Shown: positions 35,273 to 53,678, numbered from the stretch's first letter. The stretch: DNA of 64,000 nucleotides from Chionoecetes opilio (GCA_016584305.1 JACEEZ010020498.1:156341-220340); one strand, 5' to 3'. Made by a program: numbers and translations. The notes: generated by a model not told the origin, from the sequence alone.

Positions 35273-36082
35273 ATGTCTCCCAAGCTACACACAGTACTGA
35301 TAGTGCTCTACGCTTCCCTCCTGCTGCTGGTGCTGGCGGGGGACGTGGCCACCATCGTATACGGCCACCACCACCACCTCCATCACCACCACGACCCAGC
35401 TGCCGAGGAGCCCCTGGACGAGTACGTCTCCACCCTCATGCACGGGTCTCGCCGCCGCCAGGACCCACCTGCCAGGGCTAGGCAGCGGGAGGTGTTGAGG
35501 GAGTTGGTCTGGGGCGGACTCCTTCTTTGCTCCGCGCTGCCCCTCCTGGCCCTCTGCCGCCTCCTGCCGTCCCGCGCCAAGGCCCTGCGTCAGTTCTGGT
35601 ACGTCGCTCACTTCACTTGGAGCGACGACCGGGCACGGTACGCCCTGCACGTCCTGTACGGCCTGTAGGTGCGTCCCGTGGTGGACGCCCTCGGCCTGTC
35701 CTTCCTGCAGGCCGTGGATAACCTGGACTACTGGTGGTGGTGCCTGCAGGGCCTTCTCCTGGTGGTGCTCGTCAGGGCTCTCTCCGGCAGCGACGAAGAT
35801 GAAGACGACTCTGAACCTGATGACGACACCGATACTGACGACGACCCTGATACTGCCGACAACGAGCTGATGGAGGTGGTGGTTGGCGAGGGGCGGGGCG
35901 GTGAGGCTGAGGAGGCCTTCTTGCACCTCCCGGCCCTCCCTCCCGCTGCCGCCCGCCTGGCCTGTCCTCCCGCCGCGCCAGACACCCTCCACGGCGTGGT
36001 GTGCATCGGTGGCTCACTGGTAGAATTCTCACCTACCTCACAAAGAGCTGGGCTTCGTTTCCCAGCCGATGCAGACTATTGA
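35273..36082 (+). CDS. Unrecognised multi-pass membrane protein, interrupted by in-frame TAG
   Basis: A GC-rich frame unlike its AT-rich surroundings. ATG at 35273 (context ACCAAAATGT) is chosen; an earlier in-frame ATG at 35183 precedes a splice-acceptor-like TTACCCTTCCCAG ending near 35217, so an upstream exon may exist. The product has a hydrophobic segment at residues ~6-30, a His-rich loop (HHHHLHHHH), a second hydrophobic segment at ~75-97, then TAG at 35666-35668. The same frame continues for 137 codons with a third hydrophobic stretch (YWWWCLQGLLLVVLVRAL), a strongly acidic run (SDEDEDDSEPDDDTDTDDD) and a Pro/Ala-rich end, stopping at TGA 36080-36082. Uniform composition on both sides of the TAG suggests one coding sequence with a CAG-to-TAG change, an error, or decay. 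I do not recognise the family, so function is unknown. Confidence 0.6.
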
Positions 36083-36166
36083 GCGCCATGTGAGGTGGAA
36101 GAATGAAGTGATAATAGTGGTCTATATAAAGATTAACAATGAAAAAAATGATTAAAATAGACCCAA

Positions 36167-36176
36167 AATAAATAAA
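36167..36176 (+). promoter_or_regulatory. Overlapping AATAAA poly(A) signals
   Basis: AATAAA at 36167-36172 and again at 36171-36176, about 85 bases after the TGA of the membrane-protein frame. This placement supports a real 3' end for that gene. Confidence 0.6.
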
Positions 36177-36182
36177 AAATAA

Positions 36183-36833
36183 ACTAAATAAATAACAAAT
36201 TGACTGGTAGTAGTATAGTGCTGTCTATCTTAACTGTAGATTCACTAACATACATGATTACTTTCTGTTTTGTGCTGGATATATATTTTTCTATATATTT
36301 TTGGATTATATATACACACATATCTATCTATCTATCTATTTATCTATCTATCTATATTTTATTTATCATATTATATATATTCGATATATATCTATTATTA
36401 TCATTATCATATCATCATAATTGTTATTATCATCATCACTTTCATCATTACTATTATTTTTGTGATCATCATTATTGTTGTTTCCTAATGTGTAATAATA
36501 ATAATAATGATAATAATAATGATAATGAAGGTAATAATAGCATTGATAATAGCAATGATAATGATAATGAAAAAAATTATAATAAAAGTATTATCAATGT
36601 TAATAATATTGATGATAGTAATAGTAATAATGATAATTATGATGATAAGAACAATATTTATCATTTTATTATTATTATTATTTACATTCCTATTTCATAT
36701 TATTATTATTGTTATTATCTTCATCATCATTATCACTATGATAATTAATAATATTATCATCATTATCACCATGCTCATTACTATTGTTATCAGTATCATT
36801 ATTATGATATATTTCCTATAGTGTTATCCATTA
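36183..36833. other. AT-rich region with CTAT and AAT/ATC simple repeats
   Basis: (CTAT)n-like at 36322-36358, then hundreds of bases of irregular ATT/ATC/AAT/GAT units. Asn/Ile/Tyr-rich frames here are artefacts. Confidence 0.8.
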
Positions 36834-37750
<917 letters not shown>

Positions 37751-37974
37751 GATAAAAAAAAAAAATTCTCTCTTCGCCCATGTACAGTACCTACACCTCG
37801 AGATGGATTTCACTTCCCGCCCTTAATCAATACTTATCATTCTACCATTAATCACCAATATTGAGTACACATTTGCATACCATATAATGACGCAGAAGGT
37901 TGGCTGCTCGACCTACACCTCCCCCTCCCTCTCTATACTCTCTTAATGAGGCACACGTATGTGGCTGTAAGAAG

Positions 37975-37976
<2 letters not shown>

Positions 37977-38071
<95 letters not shown>

Positions 38072-38080
38072 TGTGTGGGT

Positions 38081-38175
<95 letters not shown>

Positions 38176-38190
38176 GTGTGTGTGTGTGTG

Positions 38191-38226
<36 letters not shown>
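37977..38226. repeat. GT array with internal (GCGT)n block
   Basis: GT array, then about 13 perfect GCGT tetramers (about 38020-38074), then a long GT array with GGT and TT breaks to 38226. It is alternating purine-pyrimidine throughout, so Z-DNA is possible. Confidence 0.95.
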
Positions 38227-38231
<5 letters not shown>

Positions 38232-38408
38232 ACTATTATAAAAGATGTGCCTCTGTGTCTCACTTAGTGTATTTTCTGTTTCTGTTCGTTACGTGTAATT
38301 GGGTTTATCTAAAGTGGTGCCGCTGTGTATATATACGTGCATGTTAATCTGTTCTGATGCACGAACGTATGAGAATGAAATATGAAGAGAACTCTGCCTG
38401 CATGCCTC

Positions 38409-38411
38409 GTG

Positions 38412-38459
<48 letters not shown>
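38409..38459. repeat. (CA)n microsatellite
   Basis: Perfect CA array of about 25 units. Confidence 0.97.
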
Positions 38460-38460
<1 letters not shown>

Positions 38461-38633
38461 CTAAAAACACCACCTTTGCACAGTTGACCGTCCAAAACAG
38501 AGGGGACAGATTGGTACCGGCGGGAGACTTACAAAGGTGCAAAAAATATCACGCTCTAAAATTATACTAATCGAGTCTCGGTCAAACAAGGCGGGACAAC
38601 CAGGAGTCACGTCAGTGTGCATACTGACTTGAA

Positions 38634-38766
<133 letters not shown>

Positions 38767-39097
38767 TATGAAGAAACAGATCCCCCCCTTAAACGAATGT
38801 GATAGAAAGTGTGTGACAGAAGGTGTATGAAAGTGAAGAGCGCAAGGGAGACAGGCAAAGTGAAGAAAGAGTGTGAAAGTCAGACAAAATGATGCTGAAA
38901 GTGATACTGAAGGTGAAGAGGCATGGAGAAGGTGCTGAGGCTCATGAAAGTGAAGGGCAAGAAGATGAGGATTTGAAGGTCAGTGAGTTTGAGGGCGTAG
39001 AGATGGATGTTTAGGCTAATAGTGGGAGGCAGGTAGAGGCCCTTCACCCCTTAAATCCTTCTTAGTTGCGGGATGAAAGAGGAAGGATGAATAATGT

Positions 39098-39226
39098 GGG
39101 AGGAGGAGGAGGAGGAGGAGGAGGAGGAGGAGGAGGAGGAGGAGGAGGAGGAGGAGGAGGAGGAGGAGGAGGAGGAGGAGGAGGAGGAGGAGGAGGAGGA
39201 GGAGGAGGAGGAGGAGGAGGAGGAGG
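39098..39226. repeat. (AGG)n trinucleotide microsatellite
   Basis: About 43 perfect GAG units. The poly-Leu frame on the minus strand is an artefact. Confidence 0.98.
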
Positions 39227-39669
39227 TATAGAATGAAAGAGTTAATCAAGAATTATAAATACCTAAATATCGGGATTACAGGGGCGGGGAGGTAAGGTGA
39301 GGGTGATGTGGATGGTGAGGTGTGTGGAGGAGGGGTGGATGGTGGATGTTTGGTGGGTGTTGGGTGGAGAGGAGGGGGAGAGCAGGGGTCAAGGGATGGC
39401 CACACACACACACCAGAGCCGTATCTATGAAGCTACTCTGCCTCTCGCTCTCCCCTTCCTCCTCAGTGATACAAACTACTCGTACGTGCTGTTCTTCATC
39501 GATGTGTACTTGACTCTGGTTTTGACTCTTGATTTATTATTGATATGATGTTGCTATAAACCCTATTGGAGAGTTACGGGAAGCAGCACTAATGAGGACG
39601 ATAAAACATATCAGAGTAAAGGTTGTAAAGAAAAGAAAAAAGAAAGAAAGAAAGAAAAAATGTCAAGCC
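39227..39669. other. Spacer, no gene
   Basis: G-rich (39290-39400) then mixed sequence with a short AAAG run near 39640. No supported gene. Confidence 0.55.
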
Positions 39670-40166
39670 TTACCGTAGATAACAGTATAGTCGCCAGCTG
39701 CAATAATGTCGCCAGCCGCCAAATATTACGAATTATAGCATCACTACTGCTGTGTATGTACCACTGAAGATGATACACAGTAGTTTATATCATGACTGTA
39801 TAATTTATCCTGTATCAGCGTTGTTTTATGCTTTGTATCTGAAAGTATATACGGTTTCAAATTTCGCTACGCGTTTTTTTTTCGGGCGACGACGACAGCT
39901 GGAGAACACTCAGTACATAAACACTTGATGGCGACCTTAGTGTAGTCCCGTTAACAACGTCGCCACTCGGTTTATTTTTTGTAATTTGTTCATTTATAGC
40001 CATAATATGACACAGATGAAGACACAAAATGACACAGACTCTCCAGATAGCCCCTTCTAACTTTCCTGAAATCATGGATGTAGAAATGTAAGTATTAACG
40101 CCACCACACGTCTGTAAATAAATAAAAAAACCGTTGTCCTGGCGACTTTAGTGTTATCTACGGTAA
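39670..40166. mobile_element. ~0.5-kb MITE with ~28-base inverted ends
   Basis: The left end TTACCGTAGATAAC (39670-39683) is perfectly inverted at 40153-40166. The match continues inward for another 14 bases with two mismatches, ending at GTCGCCAG / CTGGCGAC. The interior has extra GTCGCC motifs and a piece of the Helitron family (40035-40106). No coding capacity. The target duplication is unclear. Confidence 0.7.
40035..40106 (-). mobile_element. Fragment of the Helitron family
   Basis: The complement matches the internal Helitron module at 10289-10350 (TTTCTACATCCATGATTTCA, then GGGGCTATCTGGAG). It lies inside the MITE, so it was either captured or inserted there. No Helitron ends are present. 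Confidence 0.75.
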
Positions 40167-41190
40167 AGGAAAAGACAGCTTTAGAAAATAGCATGTCAAT
40201 GGTCTTTAACAAGGACCAGCTTGCTAGTCTCGGTCGTGGCAGTCAGGGTGTTAATAGCAGAGGACTGAAGTGGTTAAATGAGACAGTTAAGAAGGGCCTT
40301 CAGCTGAGGTTTGCTTGTGGGTCAACACAGATTATAATTTGCTTTTGCAACCAAAGCAGTCCCTACCTTCCCTTCGGTCACTGAGGAGAAGACTTGAGTT
40401 TGTTAGTATGGAACCCGGTATATTAGAAGAAGTATTTTCAGTTTTACAAATAAAGGTTACTACAATGAAACCAGAAGAGAGGGAGTGTTGCTTAATTTTA
40501 GATGAAATGTGCACTCCAGCGGGTCTCCTTGACCGATCGTCAAGCTGTTTGAGGGGTGACGTAACACTTCCTGAACACAGTGGTACAGCAACTCATGCAC
40601 TTGTCTTCATGCTAGGGGGAATTACTACAAGATGCAAACAGATAGTGGCATACTATTTTACTGGATACAGTGTCAAGGGGGAAACTTAAAAACCTGTTGT
40701 TCTGGAAATAGTAACACGAGCAAAGGGTATTGGCTTACATGTTAGTGCTGGTACGTCAGGCATGGGCAGTGCAAACCGGGGCCCTTCTGCATAGCTTTGG
40801 TATTAATTGTTCACGGCACTGCAGAGTAGTAAACAAAATTCCTCATCCATCTAGCAATAATGAATTTATTTTCTTCATGATGACTGTTTGCATGTATTCG
40901 AGAAAGCAGAGAAAATATTTACAGAAAGTGAAAACAGCTTAGCAAAGAAGAGCAATTTGGTAGGCCGCCTTGTGCATATGACAGAAACCCAGACAAACAC
41001 TATTATATTTCCTTCTTGCCATAACATTAAGAATAAACTCCTCAAGCACTTCTTCACTTTACGGTTGCGCATATAAGCAAAAAAAAGAAAAGAAAATAAT
41101 CAGAAGAGAAAGATTCGTGAAGGAAAAGGGAGAAGTGAGTTAGGGCGTAAAATTATGATGATGAGGATTGCAGTTAAGAAATATAAGTAG
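40165..41190 (+). pseudogene. P-element-type transposase (THAP9-like) remnant
   Basis: Three frames together resemble the C-terminal two-thirds of P-element/THAP9 transposase. They contain WLNETVKKGLQLRFACGS, LPSLRSLRRRLEFV, MKPEERECCLILDEM (around a catalytic Asp of the RNase H-like fold), GDVTLPEHSGTATHALVFML and GGITTRCKQIVAYYFTG. A TAA at 40687-40689 follows, then KPVVLEIVTRAKGIGLHVS, MGSANR, FGINCSRHCRVVNKIPHPS, and in another frame NKLLKHFFTLRLRI and MMMRIAVKKYK ending at 41188-41190. Frame breaks fall near 40322, 40790 and 40880, with an extra in-frame stop near 41073. The GTP-binding region is largely deleted and no THAP zinc finger is seen. The wild-type enzyme would cut and paste its DNA; this copy cannot. 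Confidence 0.85.
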
Positions 41191-41196
41191 TTATAG

Positions 41197-41197
41197 G

Positions 41198-41228
<31 letters not shown>

Positions 41229-41240
41229 TTATATATATAT

Positions 41241-41273
<33 letters not shown>

Positions 41274-41294
41274 TATATACTGTATTTATATAAT

Positions 41295-41364
<70 letters not shown>
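41197..41364. repeat. (TA)n microsatellite cluster
   Basis: TA dinucleotides with short AT-rich breaks. It could extrude cruciforms. Confidence 0.97.
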
Positions 41365-41368
<4 letters not shown>

Positions 41369-41657
41369 CAGGAGTTATACAGGGTGTACAGAGAGGCGTT
41401 GCTGGAGGTATTGGGTATATTCATAAGACTGATCAACAGCCCTCAATTTTTCTGTATGATTCCAATTATGCATATTGTAATGAAGTCCTTACAAAAAATT
41501 ACAAAGTATCAGTAGTACCTTAAATGAATATCTTATGGAAGGCCAAAGTGAACAGACGATGTGGCAGCGCGGGTTGGGAGGCAGGCTGGGAGCCCGGGCA
41601 TAGAGGCAACATGGCGCCTGGAAAGTGAGTGGCCAAACTCTCCCTATCTACGGCTCT

Positions 41658-41659
<2 letters not shown>

Positions 41660-41732
<73 letters not shown>
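41660..41732. repeat. (CA)n microsatellite
   Basis: Perfect CA array of about 36 units. Confidence 0.97.
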
Positions 41733-41735
<3 letters not shown>

Positions 41736-41824
41736 AACTGTCAGGTCACGGTATAGCTCCTAAGGTTGGTACCTGCGTAGGCAGGTCGTGGCATTTCCAG
41801 GTATATTTACTTTCTTGGGATTTG

Positions 41825-41929
<105 letters not shown>

Positions 41930-42141
41930 GGAATATCTATGAAGCTGTTAGTGGATTGGATGTAGGGCAAGGGAAGTGGGGAGAGGGAAGAATATACAAA
42001 AAAAGACGTGTGGATAAAGCTTAAGGCATAATGCTGCAAAAGCGTAGACATTACAAGAACCTTTTATACCAACATCTCTACTCCATCCGCATCCACCACT
42101 ACGACAAATAACAACCACAACGATAACAACAACTACAAGAA

Positions 42142-42345
42142 CAACAACAACGTCCATAACGACCACAAATATAACAAACACCAATAACAACAATAACAAA
42201 ATTGATGGTTGACATTCTTACCCTGCCAATTACAAGCCTCAAAACAACACTCGAAGTCTTCAAAGTCAATGTTCAGCAGTACGTTAAAAGGTTATTTTCG
42301 GTGTAACTTCCTAAGAAAAATTTAAATAATCAGCAATAAAAGTTC
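42142..42345 (+). repeat. Dispersed ~200-base repeat, copy A
   Basis: Diverged direct match to 44529-44726. Shared blocks include ACAACGTCCATAAC, AATAACAACAATAACAAAAT, CCTCAAAACAACACT and GTCTTCAAA. Class unknown. Confidence 0.75.
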
Positions 42346-42799
42346 TTAAGATCCGTAAGTATTAGAATCGATTAAACTAAAGTGTATTAATAAACAGGAA
42401 TTATAATAATGGTTCGGTGATGGTAGGGTTGGAGTAAATGTTAATGATACCAAGAGAGAAATCAACCGGAAAGTCGAAATTAAATAAGTAATAGCAGGAA
42501 AAACAGGCTTGAGAAGATGGGTCGGGCTCTCCATCCTCATTGTCTGTTATTATCGAGACGGTAAATAGCCTCCACTACTGAGGTATAAATGTGTAATTAT
42601 CATTCTATATATTGTATTTATTTTTGCTTCAAGTATGATATAGCTACAGTTTTACGGATCAGGTAACGTTACGGCCTTTACTGTTAGTGCTTTGTTAGCC
42701 AATACCTCCATTTTAGAAGTAAAGGCTGATCATGGGTAGCCACACCTATGAGTTGTTATAGTGTTCATATCCTCCGCACAACACAGATGTCTACAATAC

Positions 42800-44266
<1,467 letters not shown>

Positions 44267-44528
44267 TACACCCATATTCATAATTGATCGGGTTTTCCCC
44301 TCATATTTCACGTTATCCTTTTTGTCGATCACTGAACTCATCCTTTTTCGGCAGGCGCAACGCTCGAGCCAATGAGCAGAATATCAAGTGGATCACGAAA
44401 AGTCACATCCCGGCACAGAAAAGGCGGTAATGGTGTCGCAATGGACTCGTTCAGAAGGAATAAAGAATAAGGGATGGACATCGGCCACAATCAGTACTTC
44501 AGCCGCCACATATTTATTGACTCAATCA

Positions 44529-44726
44529 ACAACAACGTCCATAACAACCACAAATGCAACAAACATAAATAACAACAATAACAAAATATATGGCATTCTT
44601 AACCTACCAATTACAAACCTCAAAACAACACTTGTGGTCTTCAAAATCAACGTTCAGCAACAAGTTTAAAAGGCAATTTTCAGTGTGAGTTCCAAAGAAA
44701 TATCTAAATCATCATCAACAAAAGTC
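44529..44726 (+). repeat. Dispersed ~200-base repeat, copy B
   Basis: Partner of 42142-42345, about 2.4 kb downstream in the same orientation. An open frame running through it (Thr/Asn-rich) is a by-product of the AAC repeats. Confidence 0.75.
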
Positions 44727-46640
44727 AATTGATCAATGTTTGTCGGATTACACTTCGTTCTTCCCTAACATCTCCCCCACCACCGTCAGGAGCACCCAAC
44801 CTCAACCTCCCATTGCAAGCAACAAATCAACCAGACAACACAGCGCAAAGTCACTAAGCACACCGCACAGGCCACCAACCCTGAACTAGGATTCTTGACT
44901 TCGAGTATCTGCCATTTTTCTATATATAGGGTCTCGTTAAATAATACGACAATAAAAGATCGCTTGTAAGTCAACGTGATCATGTTGCAAGGCGGCGGCC
45001 GGTCTAGGCAGTGAAGCTAATCAAGGGCGTGGTGCAGAGGCGCGGCACTCCACGTCACTCGCTTGCAAGAGGATGAGGGTGCTGCATTAGCGCGATATTC
45101 TTGAAAGCTCCATCAGAAAGAATTTAGTGCAGCGGAGGATGAGGACGAATGGCCGCCTAAAAGACACATTAAAGAAATTTACGACCCTGAGACTTAAGCG
45201 AGCTCTGATGTAAAAATAAATTATATTAACGTATGCAGCATATACTAGAAAAGCAGTTTTATGTTCCCTTGGCTTTTATAAATCATCGCCAAAAAGAACA
45301 GTAACTCATAGGTTGCGTTGCTGCGTTACACGAGGAGCCCGCGGCGCCACGAGGCTACGTCATGTCACTGCGTGGCAAAATTGTTGTAAATCTTGTCACA
45401 AACGAGACACCAAGTCGAGACCGAGACTCCGCCTGCCGAGGGAGCAGAGTTACGAGGGACGACACATGACGGCAGGAGTCTAGTGAAGGACGTAGGGCCT
45501 GAGGAGGAGGAGGAGGAAGGAGAGAGACAAGAGTACCTAGGTGCTTGAAGATGCTAAGCAGCACAGTGTCCTATGTGACAGTGCTTCCCTGACACACTGA
45601 AGATCGAGTGCTCTGGGCAGCCTCTCGACCGTGAAGGCGCTGTCGTGTTCCTTCCCTTCCCTCTTGTTTACATCCCTCTGTCCTCTGTTGCTCCTCCGCT
45701 CTGTCCCTCCTCCTCCCTTTGCCCTCGACTCTCAGCCGCTTTTCCAGTCTCCTCTGTTCTTCCCTCCACTTCAAAGGCCTACTGCCGCACTCCACCCTGG
45801 CTCTCCACTCCCCCACACTCCCCGCCGAATCACCGCGGACACTTGAAACGTCTTGGCTTACGAGGGTGTCGCCGGTACGTAGTAATGTGTAATAATGTCA
45901 TTCTGAACAATATACAAATGAAGGAAGGTAACTGGCATATCATACTACAATACACTTTGATGGAAAAAGTAATATTTAATTGAGGAAAACTACAGGTTAA
46001 GGACACGACAACACCCGACAAACGGCCAATAATAATTGAACACAAATATCCGACACGACTCAAAAAGGAAAGATTTGGATACGATATCAATTCGAGGTCA
46101 CAGGTCAGGATTCAATTTTAATGTCTTCTTGTCTATCAGGAATAATTTTGTTCTTATTCAGGTTTATTTAAGCACCAACTCAATTCGGCGTTTTTTTTTT
46201 TTTTTTTTTTTTTTGGACAACTAAACACCCTATAACATTTTCCTTTCGTGTAAGGTATCGTGTGCAGCACCTACATAACATGGGACGTAATACATACATA
46301 ACATTCTAACTTACACCCTGCATGAGAATACCACTTGCAGCACATCTACACTATATGCCTACAGAGAGTAATCACCATGAACACGACCCGTAAATGAGGG
46401 ACAGGAATGTGATAAAAACCATTAAAATTAAGATCACCGATTATAGAGCTTCACTAAATAAATACGCAAATATTACCTCACCAATCACAATGACATTAAG
46501 TAACTAAATCAACTAAATAACGAGTAAGAGAAAGACTGGACATGAAACAGTGCACTAAATCGAGCCGAAGATGTCGAAGTAACCCCCGTGAAACTTCGGC
46601 CAACTTCCTCGAGACTATCTGACAGTAAGATCAGTGTCGA
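44727..46640. other. Unique spacer, no gene recognised
   Basis: Mixed composition with a CT-rich strip at 45640-45830 and a 24-T run at about 46191-46214. No coding evidence. Confidence 0.55.
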
Positions 46641-46993
46641 AATGGATTGCTTCACGCACCTCCCTCCCTCTCCCCTCCGCTGTTCCTTCCCTCTCTCCCT
46701 CTCTCCTCCACCCCCTACCACTCCTCTAACATCCCTCCTTCCCCCCTATCCTGTCACGGCCTCCCTCTGCCTCAAATCCTTATCTCCCTGAGGTGTTCTT
46801 CCGAGCAAGTCACACAGGTTCCCGGCCTTCTATTTCTTTCCCCCCACACTCTCTCTCTCTCTCTCTCTCCCTCTCCCCTCTCTCTCTCCCCTCCTTTTCT
46901 CTCTCTCTCTCTCTCTTTTCTTCCCCAAAAAAGTTCTCCGGCCACTTCATATTGTCTTTTCCCACGCTCCCTTTTTCCCCTCTCTCTTTTCCC

Positions 46994-47031
<38 letters not shown>

Positions 47032-47519
47032 CTCTCTCTCTCTCTCCCCTCTCTCTCTCTCTCCTCTCTTATTTTCTATCTGTCTTCTGGTGTGTTATCT
47101 GTGTCTTCTGTCGTCTATATCTGCTTCATTCCTCTCTCTTCTCTCTCCTCTCTCCTCTCTCTCTCCTCCCCCCTTTTCTCTCTCCTCCCTCTCTCTCTCT
47201 CTTCCTCTCCTCTCTCCTCTCTCTCTCTCCCTCTCCCCTCTCTCTCCCCTCCCTCTCCCCTCTCTCTCTCCTCTCTGCCAATAATTGTCACTAAATTTCA
47301 CTTCCAATTTTTTCTCCCTCCTCTTCCCCCGCCTTTTCCCTCTCCTCCCTTCTTGTGTCTTCCCCCGGGGCCTTGCTTGTTACCCGGGGGGGAGGAGGGT
47401 TCCGGCACTTCACCTGTCCCGCGGAGACTGATTACCTGCCCAGGACATGGTACTTGTTGTGGTCCAGTGTGCCTTTGGGATGCTCTCTCTTCTCTCCTCC
47501 TCTCTCTCCTCTCTCTCTC

Positions 47520-47555
<36 letters not shown>

Positions 47556-47640
47556 CCCTTTTCTCTCTTCTCCTCTCTTCTCTCTCTCCCTTTTTCTCCC
47601 CTCTTCTCTCTCTCCTTTTCCTCTCCCTCTCTCTAGGTAC
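46640..47640. repeat. CT-rich polypyrimidine region
   Basis: Irregular TC/CCT/TTCC repeats in blocks at 46660-46780, 46850-46920, 46980-47275 and 47485-47635, with short unique islands between. Long Ser-Leu-Pro frames here are artefacts. Confidence 0.9.
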
Positions 47641-48185
47641 AAGAAACATATTCAGTGTTACTTTGTTTATCTTTCCCTCCTTTCCACCTTTTTTACTAAC
47701 TCTAATTATTAAGATTTTTGATAAGGATCCACAGCAAATAAAGGCCCCGAAAAACAATGTCTGTATTTTCTGACCAACAAACAACTCTCAATGTCTCATC
47801 CTCACTATTCCCCAACACACAAGGGTAACTAGCACACCATGAGGCTTCTACAATACCTGTTTGACATATATACCCCGTCGATTCCTTTGTCTTCAATCAA
47901 CTCAATATTTTTCTTTTTGTTTCTGTTTTTCGTCTCCTTACCGGGCTCTTGACAAGCTAGACGCTAACACCCAACTGACCTTCTCTCTTCACGTGCCCCT
48001 AACGCTCTGCTACCCTCGAGGACATGCTGCAGGGCAAAACCTTACTTAATTAACCTGAATACCTCGAGGAATACCAATCAGGTTACCACACAAGAATTAA
48101 CGTTGCATGAAATCGAAAATATTGATGTCGAAAAAGTTTGATTAAAGTAAGAACACGGCAAGGAAAATTTAGACAAAAATGGACC
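47641..48185. other. Unique spacer, no gene
   Basis: AT-rich with nothing recognisable. Confidence 0.6.
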
Positions 48186-48405
48186 CTTAAACCCCCTTTA
48201 GGCCCAGAAAAAAAAAAAGTTTTCCATTGTAATTTGGCTACCCTTTGACATTTTAATGAATTTATGCAATGTTTTATAGATATGACCTGTTTAGTATCCT
48301 TGTCCACTAGCTAATTTGGTATATTCAGTTACTTTTCGTAGTTTTATGGCTAACAAGAGACGATTTTATATAGCAAAGGAAAGATCTGGGTGTGAAGGGG
48401 TTAAG
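48186..48405 (+). mobile_element. TTAA-type MITE, family 1
   Basis: About 220 bases, same family and orientation as 63612-63825. The left end is CTTAAACCCCCTTTAGGCCC and the right end GTGAAGGGGTTAAG. The interior matches TAGATATGACCTGTTTAGTA. TTAA lies at each end. Non-coding. Confidence 0.85.
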
Positions 48406-48859
48406 CTGTCACACCGGCAACGTCTTTATACTGAGACTTTGGGAGGAAAGAGAATGAAGGTGCAAGGCGTAGGAGGAGAGGTCGGACGGGAAAGAAAAAG
48501 GAATGACAGAGAAAAGCTACACAAGTGGAGGAAAGACCGTGTTTACATAAAGTCAGAGAAGCAGAATAATCTGTAAAATACATGGCGTTGGGCTGAGGAA
48601 GAGCGGGTGAGAGAAATGGGGGTCATGGGTGAGTGTGTGAGTGGAAATTTGTCTGCAGATGGGACAGAGATAAGGGAGTGAGGCAGGAAGAGAGGCGTGA
48701 GGGCGGCATGGAAGGCGAAACGAAGATATGTGCTACGTGCGAAAGCCTAGATAATGAGAACAAAGAGGAGAAAGGAAAAGGAAAGAAAAAGAAATATGAT
48801 GAAGAAAGATTAGCGATACAGTTAAGAAAAACCGTATTGTGAGAAATCCAGAGAGGGGT
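48406..48859. other. A/G-rich spacer, no gene
   Basis: A-rich sequence with Lys/Glu-rich frames typical of composition. No domain. Confidence 0.55.
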
Positions 48860-49110
48860 TTTTTAAAAAAGAGAGGAAGGGGGAGAGAGAGAAGAAGAGA
48901 GAGAGGAAGAGAGAGAGAGAGAGAAAAGAGAGAGGAGAAAAGAGAGAGAGAGAGAGAGAGGAAAAAGGAGAGAAAAGAGAGAGAGAAGAGAGAGACAAAA
49001 AAAAACAATTACGTGAACGGTAAAAAGAAAAAAAAGGGGGAGGGGGGTATGAAAACCGATAGAAAAGAAGGGGGGAGGATCATGGGTGGGGAGGAGGGGA
49101 GGGGAGGAGG
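48860..49110. repeat. GA-rich array with A- and G-rich edge
   Basis: Interrupted GA to about 49000, then AAAA/GGGG-rich sequence to about 49110. Confidence 0.9.
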
Positions 49111-49194
49111 AGGGAGGATTTCAGCCCTACTTCTTGCAGCTTCCTGAGACATGTAGACTTATCACATACTGAAAATTGACCAGTTAGTATGATT

Positions 49195-49282
49195 TTCCCT
49201 CTCTCTCTTTTCTCTCTTCTCCCTCTCTCCTCCCCGCCCCCTTTTCTCTCTCTTCTCTCTCTCTCTCTCTAACCCCCACACA

Positions 49283-49354
<72 letters not shown>

Positions 49355-49364
49355 CAACACCACA

Positions 49365-49420
<56 letters not shown>
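49195..49420. repeat. CT then CA microsatellites
   Basis: CT array (49195-49271), CA array (49282-49352), CCAACACCAC break, then CA to 49420. Confidence 0.95.
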
Positions 49421-49572
49421 TAAAATAACATTATATAAATTAATAGATAAATAAGTAAATAAATAAATAAGCCTCAGGAAGATAACAGAAAACGGAGACT
49501 GCAAATTGACAGCTACAGCGTCGGGAAGGCAAACTGTTATCAGGAAGATCTGCCATTCCAACCAGCCCAGGC

Positions 49573-49634
<62 letters not shown>
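49573..49634. repeat. (GA)n microsatellite
   Basis: About 31 perfect GA units. Confidence 0.97.
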
Positions 49635-53429
<3,795 letters not shown>

Positions 53430-53678
53430 CTCTCTCCCTTCCTTTCATCCTACACCCACTTCCACATATGATATTCCTTTCAAACTTAGTCCCTTCTCTC
53501 TCTCTCTCCTATCTCTACTCTCTCTCTCTCTCCTCTCTCTCTCTCCCTCTCTATCTCTCTCTTCCTCTCCCCCCCCCTCTCTCTCTCTCCATTCCCTCTC
53601 TTTCCGCTTCTCTCTCTCTTTTTATTCTCTCTTCTCTCTCTCTCTCTTCTCTCTCTCTCTTCTCTCCGCTCTTCCTCC

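Noticed and set aside
35669..35710. A 42-base intron (GTGCGT..CTGCAG) in the membrane-protein frame
   Set aside because: Splicing it would keep the TAG at 35666-35668 and remove codons in phase, so it neither restores the frame nor has plausible intron length.
46647..47712. Long Ser/Leu/Pro frames
   Set aside because: Polypyrimidine composition only. No motif or codon preference.
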